64,000 nt of DNA. Origin: Cryptomeria japonica. Its lineage: Eukaryota; Streptophyta; Pinopsida; Cupressales; Cupressaceae. Position numbers and translations under genes: made by a program. Shown in pieces: positions 58,899-64,000 of the stretch. The stretch lies in the NCBI RefSeq assembly GCF_030272615.1, contig NC_081410.1, forward strand, positions 127,968,640 through 128,032,639. The letters run 5' to 3'. Below the pieces are notes generated by a model. The model did no database searches and was not told where the DNA came from. It saw only the letters and a program-made list of their open reading frames with translations. Each line of letters starts with the position of its first letter. The first letter of the stretch is position 1.

Positions 58899-58916
58899 TC
58901 CCTGACAACGATGCCA
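58899..58916 (-). other. Primer binding site of element G
   Basis: Minus strand TGGCATCGTTGTCAGGGA, four bases after the 5' LTR end. It matches the Athila/Tat site TGGCGCCGTTGCCGGGGA (Asp tRNA) except at four positions, each a C-to-T or G-to-A change. Confidence 0.8.
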
Positions 58917-58920
58917 AAAA

Positions 58921-60249
58921 TGTTCGGTTCAACAATAGGAAGAATAATTGTAGTTAAAGTCTCAACCCGAAGTTTGGACATTCATTCTGTGAAGTTACTA
59001 TCTCCATAACTGAAGTTCATTTGATTGTCAACCCAAGGACGTAAGACTTGAAATGGGTATGCACTAAATTCCTGTGACAGCTACCCTGCATTACTGCAGC
59101 AACCAAAATCTAAAACGGGGAAAGTAAGCAAGAATTGAAACAATTGAATGGCTACAGGAAAAACTCTGCATTAACATAAATCTCACTCAAGAAATACTAG
59201 CTAAGTCCAATGCTGCCAAACAGGAATTACTCTGTTTGCTTTGGCTGTAGGAACAGTCAATGGAACTATTTCCAATGGCTGCAGGACAGTCAATGGAACT
59301 GTTTCCAATGGCTGCAGGACAGTCAATGGAACTATTTCCAATGGCTGCAAGAACAGTCAATGCAAGAACGTCTATTGCAGCTAAAGAAAAAAACTAATTT
59401 TAACAAAGGCACAAGAACACTCACCAAGTGGGCCCCCTTGGGTGAGTAACTCCAGGCTTCCAAAATAACTCTAAGTGCTCATAATAACATATCTTTATTC
59501 ATCGTTTCTCAAAAGTCGATACATTATTCAGAATCAAAAGAAACTCGAAACACTCTACAACTTTATTTCTAAATCTTCTACTCTTTTTCTTCTCTTTTCT
59601 TTCTAACCTCGGAAAAGAGACAAAGACCCTTATTTAAAAGAAAACAACTACTTCCTACAACACAAATCGCGCCAATGAGAAGAGACGGATAATATTCATG
59701 AAGGGAAACAGACGAAGTTAAGCCACTGATAATGTGGTTCTAAACCAAACCACAACCATAACATAGCGTGGCGATATTTACAATACTGACGCCCACTTGA
59801 GTCAGACATCAATGAGTATTGCGCACCTACTTCTCCTTTGTCGCTCCTTACGCTCTTCATCTTCTCCGCTAATTTGATCTTTCAGTCACCTCCTTCAATA
59901 TTTCTTACTGCAATTGGCATGACAAGAGAGCTTTCACCGCAACATCTTATTTATTCCTGCAATTCAAAAGGAAGAACATACAAGCACATACACATCTATT
60001 TTAATTAATCAAAACATCTATTAATTTCACACATGATATTGCTTAAGACAATCTGCATGGCAACAAGAACGAATCACATGGCTGCAGGAACAACTAGCAA
60101 AGACAAAACATGATTTAATAGGTTCAGCTAACATTTGAAATGCATATTGCTAACTTTTAATACATCATCACTATCCCATCATATAAATCAAAACATGAGA
60201 AAAACTTATAAGTTCTAGGAATAAAAAAGACTAATGTCTCAACTCATCA
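58921..60249 (-). repeat. 5' LTR of element G
   Basis: 1329 bp. Longer than the 3' LTR (1273 bp) mainly because a 33-bp unit is present three times at 59253-59351. Confidence 0.9.
59253..59351. repeat. Three 33-bp tandem units in the G 5' LTR
   Basis: Units start at 59253, 59286 and 59319 (acagtcaatggaact...ggctgcagg), differing at one or two bases. The other LTRs of the family (48856-50128 and solo LTR H) have one unit, so it expanded in this copy. Because 33 is a multiple of three it yields a repeating peptide frame (QWNYFQWLQDS) on the plus strand, which is not a gene. Confidence 0.95.
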
Positions 60250-62683
60250 CCTCCAAAAGTTCACCTAGCACACTAAAATCGCTTATAGAAAGGGAGACAA
60301 AAATTAGCGGCAAGCTAGTGGCCCATGGATGGCAACAAGTAGCAACACAGATTGAGGTTGCATTGACACCCTATTGGCTACACCATTGGTGGCAACTAAG
60401 CTATCAACAATTAACGAATACCTATTAATACTTAATAGAGTGCCATTAATGGTTGGTTAGTCTAGCCACAATAGCAAAAACCTTCAGGTTTTTTAGTTTT
60501 TTAATTAAAGATAAAGTTGTGTAATATGGTTTGTATAGTATCATATGACCATATTACAACAAAATAAGTTGCCCCAAATTGTTGAATTTTGACACATTTT
60601 ATATAAAATCTAGGGTTTTCAACCCTTTTGGAAGCAATGGCAAAATCCATTTAGCTTTAAAATGTCCAAAAAAATCAATTATACACCTCAAGCCACAAAC
60701 CCAACCTTGTTTGCAAATAAGACTTACAATTTTCAATTTTGACAAAACAAAAATCAATCTTGACTTTCTTAAACCTTCTCGACCCTATAAAACAACTAAA
60801 AATACTATTACGATTACCAAAAAGCTTCAATCATTTTAATTTCAAATAAAAGGAAGTATTATCCTTAAAATTATTTTTTTCTCATCATATTATTTGTATT
60901 CTCCAAATCATCGAAATATACAAAAAAAAATTCATATTAAAATATGAAAAACATTCATATGCAAGATAAAAAGCACCTTTAAATCTCTTACAACCATCCT
61001 AACACAAAAACTCTAATACCATATTAAAATCTACAAGATGATTATTGACACAAAAATTAATGGAGTGATGAAGATTATTAATTTATTAAATATAAATGAT
61101 TAATGAAATCAAAATAGCAAAACAAAATTAGTTTTTTTTAAAGATTAAGAACAAATCTTAAAATAATTTCATTATATATTATTAAGAGAAAAGAATTACG
61201 ATATATGACCTCAAGATTCTAAAAACCCTCTAAGAAAGAATGTCAAAGACTTTCTCGTTTCTAAAAGAGTTTCTCGTGGATCAAGAAACAAAGCTCTGAG
61301 AAATCGTGCTGACTTTCTTTAGATGACAGGATTTTAGCCAAAAAGTACATTAAGGTTAGGCAACCCGTGGTTCGAATCTTCGGAGCAGGCTAAATAGCGT
61401 TGTCAGCTTCCAATGAACAGAACCACAACTTTATATGAGAAGAGGCAAAGGGCATAATTAGCTAATAGTCCCACTCAATCGTGTGACAATATGGCAAAAA
61501 ATTGGATCCTTGTAAGTAAATTAACATTTTTTGGGGGGGATCTTGGAAGCTTGTATCTGATCATAATCCTTGTATCCTTTTAGTTGTTCCAGCCTCTCGA
61601 ATTGTGTGCAAACTGTGCTGCATTTTATGCATCAATAACATTACTTAGTTTCTGTGGAAAAGCCTTACAAGATTCGTCGTTTGCTAAACGTTCACCAAAA
61701 TTCTGTGGAAAATCCTAACATGTATCTGAAAATTGCGAGCACAATTCCAGAGCAAATATATTAAAGAAATTAGGTCTGTCAGGCTGCACTGTAGCAGAAA
61801 AGTGGGAAAAGTTACCCATATAATCACTTATTCAAACTCAAATATATACGCAACGGTGTACTATAGTTGTTAATTATTTATTCTAGAAAGGTGTTGATTA
61901 CCCTCTTAGAGGTAGAGGTCAAAGGGGTTTACTCAATTTTAAAGTTATAAGGATAATGATATACCTATTCATTATACCAAAACAGGTGCATTGTAAAAAT
62001 TCTCGTGTTTGTTACTACAGCAACCTATGTATCACTTGAGCTGATGCTTGAAGTTTTTTCTTAGATTCTATTGTGTCTCGATAAATTAACACAACACATT
62101 GTTAAGTTGCAAATACAAATTTTATATAATCAATCTATCAAGACCGCTGTAAAATCAATCTGGCGAACGGTGAATCCCACAGAATCTACACTTACCCACT
62201 CTCCCTCCCTGCAAAAAGAAGCTAGTAGAGGGAAAAAAATTGAACATAGCGTAGAGGAAGCACAGTAAAGATGCTTTCAAATTATTGCCCATAGGATTAA
62301 ACTTCAGAAGGAAAAGAATACAATTTCAGGGTCAGGGCATCAAGCATTGATGATAAAGTCTTAAGCTTTTGAAACTATCAAATGCCAACATACAAGGATT
62401 TTCAACCTGCATCTCTGCAAGCTGCAGGTGAAATTCTTGCTTTAACCAAGTAAAAGTCCAAATGTGCTTAACAGAGATGCCCAACAAAGAATGGGATAGA
62501 GAAGATAATAAATTAAAGTTCGCATATTTTCAAAACCAAATATCTAAAGCAGGCCAAGTCCTTAGAGGCATGCCTTACATACTAAGGCATTGTTGCTGGT
62601 CCAAAGAATTTCGAAAAATAATTTAACTGCTAAAACTTGCACCACGATTCTGATGATTATTCAAGTTTTATGGCCCCATAACC
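60250..62683. other. Intergenic region left of the bZIP gene
   Basis: AT-rich, with only short frames. The part next to 62684 is presumably the 3' untranslated region of the bZIP gene. A possible tRNA-like promoter pair lies at 61335-61378: A box TAGCCAAAAAG and B box GGTTCGAATC, spaced 34 bases apart, which may mark a SINE remnant. Confidence 0.5.
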
Positions 62684-63009
62684 TCAGAAGTTACACCCTG
62701 CTTCCTGACCAGTGGAAACAGGTAATCCCTCAGGAATCATGCTGAAGTCAGAAAGGTTATCCCTATGTCCTTGTGAAGATGCAGTTCCTCCATTACGTAT
62801 CTCCATAGCTGATTGTTGTGACTGCAAATGAAGTTGTTGAAGTTGATGAGCTGCTAATAAAGTGTGTGAGGGTTGGTGCTGGACCTGATAGTATTGTTGA
62901 TTATGCCCAAACGATGAAGTACCAAAGTTCATCACATGCCCATTATTAGCCATTTGCCCAGTTGCCAGCTTCAACCTCTGTACCTCCTCTCTTAGAGCAT
63001 CATTCAGAG
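62684..63009 (-). CDS. Group I bZIP transcription factor, last coding exon
   Basis: 107 residues and a TGA stop at 62684. The exon opens with ALNDALREEVQRLKLATGQ, the end of the leucine zipper conserved in plant group I bZIP proteins (VIP1, RF2a, PosF21), followed by a Gln/His-rich tail (NQQYYQVQHQPSH, LQQLHLQSQQ) and ending with PEGLPVSTGQEAGCNF. I place the splice acceptor after CACAG at 63010-63014 because the codons before it do not fit the family while those after it do. Family members bind DNA as dimers through the basic region, which must lie in earlier exons beyond 64000. The reading frame has no defects and is probably functional. Confidence 0.85.
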
Positions 63010-64000
63010 CTGTGACAGTGTTTGCAAGTTCCAATATGCATCAATTGAAATGAGCATAATCATACAATCCCTTTTATCGTCAGGCACATGAATAATAGAT
63101 CTAACAAATTATGTTAAGAACAATAGTTAAAGATAATAGATTTCTCTCCAAAAGAGACATAGCTTCTGAAAAAAAAATTCTGTAATCATTAAAATTTTAG
63201 TTTGTTTAACTAAATGTATTGCACTTCAACAGCGGTGTAGATAATAGTCCAAAAAGAAATCAATATCTGGATTCATAGATCTCAAGGAAAGACCAACAGA
63301 TATCATTTTTTTCAGTTGTATTCTCACATTTTTTATTACGAGTTGAGCATGAGGGTTAGTTACTAAACAATTTCATAGGAAGGTTACAGCAAATATACGA
63401 GGATGAATCATCACTACCTATTAGAATTGCATATGCATCTTCAGGCAATACTCTATTCCGTAGCTCTTGTTCACTGAGTAGTATGCGATCAGTAAATCTG
63501 CACTTTCTACTAACTCTACTAACTATGGAGCCGAGCAGTTCAACAAATAAGAAAGGTGGTAGCAAAACATCTATTCTCTGTACAAAATAACTCATAAGGC
63601 AAGCAAGAAGAAACTAAACCTTGCCCATGACAATCAGAAAGAAAGATCAGACTACCGTGATTTTGGATTCTTGGCATTTGGAATCAAGGAAGATTTGCTT
63701 ATGGCACTGGCTCTGAAAATTCATTGCCACCCATAATTTCCTCTGCTCGTGGTTTTGTTTCATGAAATGGAATTATTCAGTAACACCGCATGAAGACTAT
63801 GGTTTCAGCTGTCTAGGGCTCAGAAATTAAAGAATATTTAGTTAAACCAGGTGATCGATCAGATTTATTGTCCTTAAAAGCCTAGCACTGCACTTGTTCA
63901 AAACTGCCCTTGTACCACTCCCTGAATAATAATGAAATTGTCTCATTCATTTCAGGTATTTATGCTTGAGGATATCTGGCTATACAACATTCTAGGAATT
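63010..64000 (-). other. Probable intron of the bZIP gene
   Basis: On the minus strand no basic-region or zipper motif is found up to the window end, so the preceding exon lies outside and this is intron. Frames within it (e.g. 63356-63595) resemble no protein. Confidence 0.6.

Larger units (their letters stand above)
48856..60249 (-). mobile_element. Element G: Athila/Tat-type Ty3/Gypsy retrotransposon
   Basis: About 11.4 kb. LTRs 48856-50128 and 58921-60249 start TGTTCGGTTCAAC and end CAACTCATCA (plus sense). Flanking 5-mers are CCTCT (48851-48855) and CCTCC (60250-60254), one mismatch. Minus-strand order: PBS, gag, protease with the DLG active site typical of Athila, RT, RNase H, integrase, accessory ORF, PPT, LTR. 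A 296-bp duplication lies in RNase H. Long reading frames survive, so G is younger than A and B. Confidence 0.9.

Noticed and set aside
59210-59449. ORF with a repeated QWNYFQWLQ peptide
   Set aside because: It is a translation of the 33-bp tandem repeat in the LTR of G; the single-unit LTRs do not keep a similar ORF.
63356-63595. Extra bZIP exon or separate gene on the minus strand
   Set aside because: No basic-region or zipper residues and no family match; it lies where an intron is expected.

Overview
This window is nuclear DNA of a land plant. It is AT-rich, has almost no open reading frames of its own, and is built mostly from LTR retrotransposons inserted into one another. The only sequence I recognise as a host gene is the last coding exon of a group I bZIP transcription factor (VIP1/RF2a/PosF21-like), on the minus strand at 62684-63009. 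A short possible terminal exon lies on the minus strand at 506-630. Old, diverged elements, long introns and sparse genes suggest a large seed-plant genome, perhaps a conifer. That is inference; no species was identified.

Left part (1-7854): mostly unrecognised AT-rich sequence. It holds a GC-rich block with three 34-bp tandem units, each carrying a palindrome (2303-2404), and a tRNA-derived SINE on the minus strand (about 6110-6308).

Centre (about 7854-37490): five LTR elements nested inside each other. A is a decayed minus-strand chromodomain Ty3/Gypsy element. B is a plus-strand chromodomain Gypsy element (10336-37152) inside the gag of A, with target-site duplication (TSD) TATTT on both sides. 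C is a minus-strand Ty1/Copia element (11434-32444) inside the gag of B, TSD CATGT. D (17112-31902, plus) sits inside one LTR of C, TSD AGATT/AGATC; it has a Copia-like gag and a long second ORF but no recognisable polymerase. E (18423-26264, minus) sits inside the gag of D, TSD GCTAT/ACTAT, and codes only for gag and protease. All four inner boundaries were placed from TG...CA LTR ends, primer binding sites (PBS), polypurine tracts (PPT) and TSDs.

Right part (37490-60249): a perfect 24-bp inverted repeat (37806-37882), a Copia RNase H remnant, two solo LTRs with perfect TSDs (42686-43794 and 44251-45514; the second interrupts a Gypsy integrase), then element G (48856-60249, minus). G is an Athila/Tat-type Gypsy element with gag, protease, RT, RNase H, integrase and a roughly 790-codon accessory ORF after integrase that has its own TATA motif. 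Solo LTR 44251-45514 belongs to the G family.

Most notable: D and G come from different retrotransposon superfamilies, yet both carry a long accessory ORF with similar architecture (N-terminal module, basic low-complexity middle, coiled coil), each preceded by a TATA motif. Every retroelement ORF is broken by stops or frameshifts. I read all of them as dead copies, although non-autonomous E and D show that related helper elements once mobilised them.
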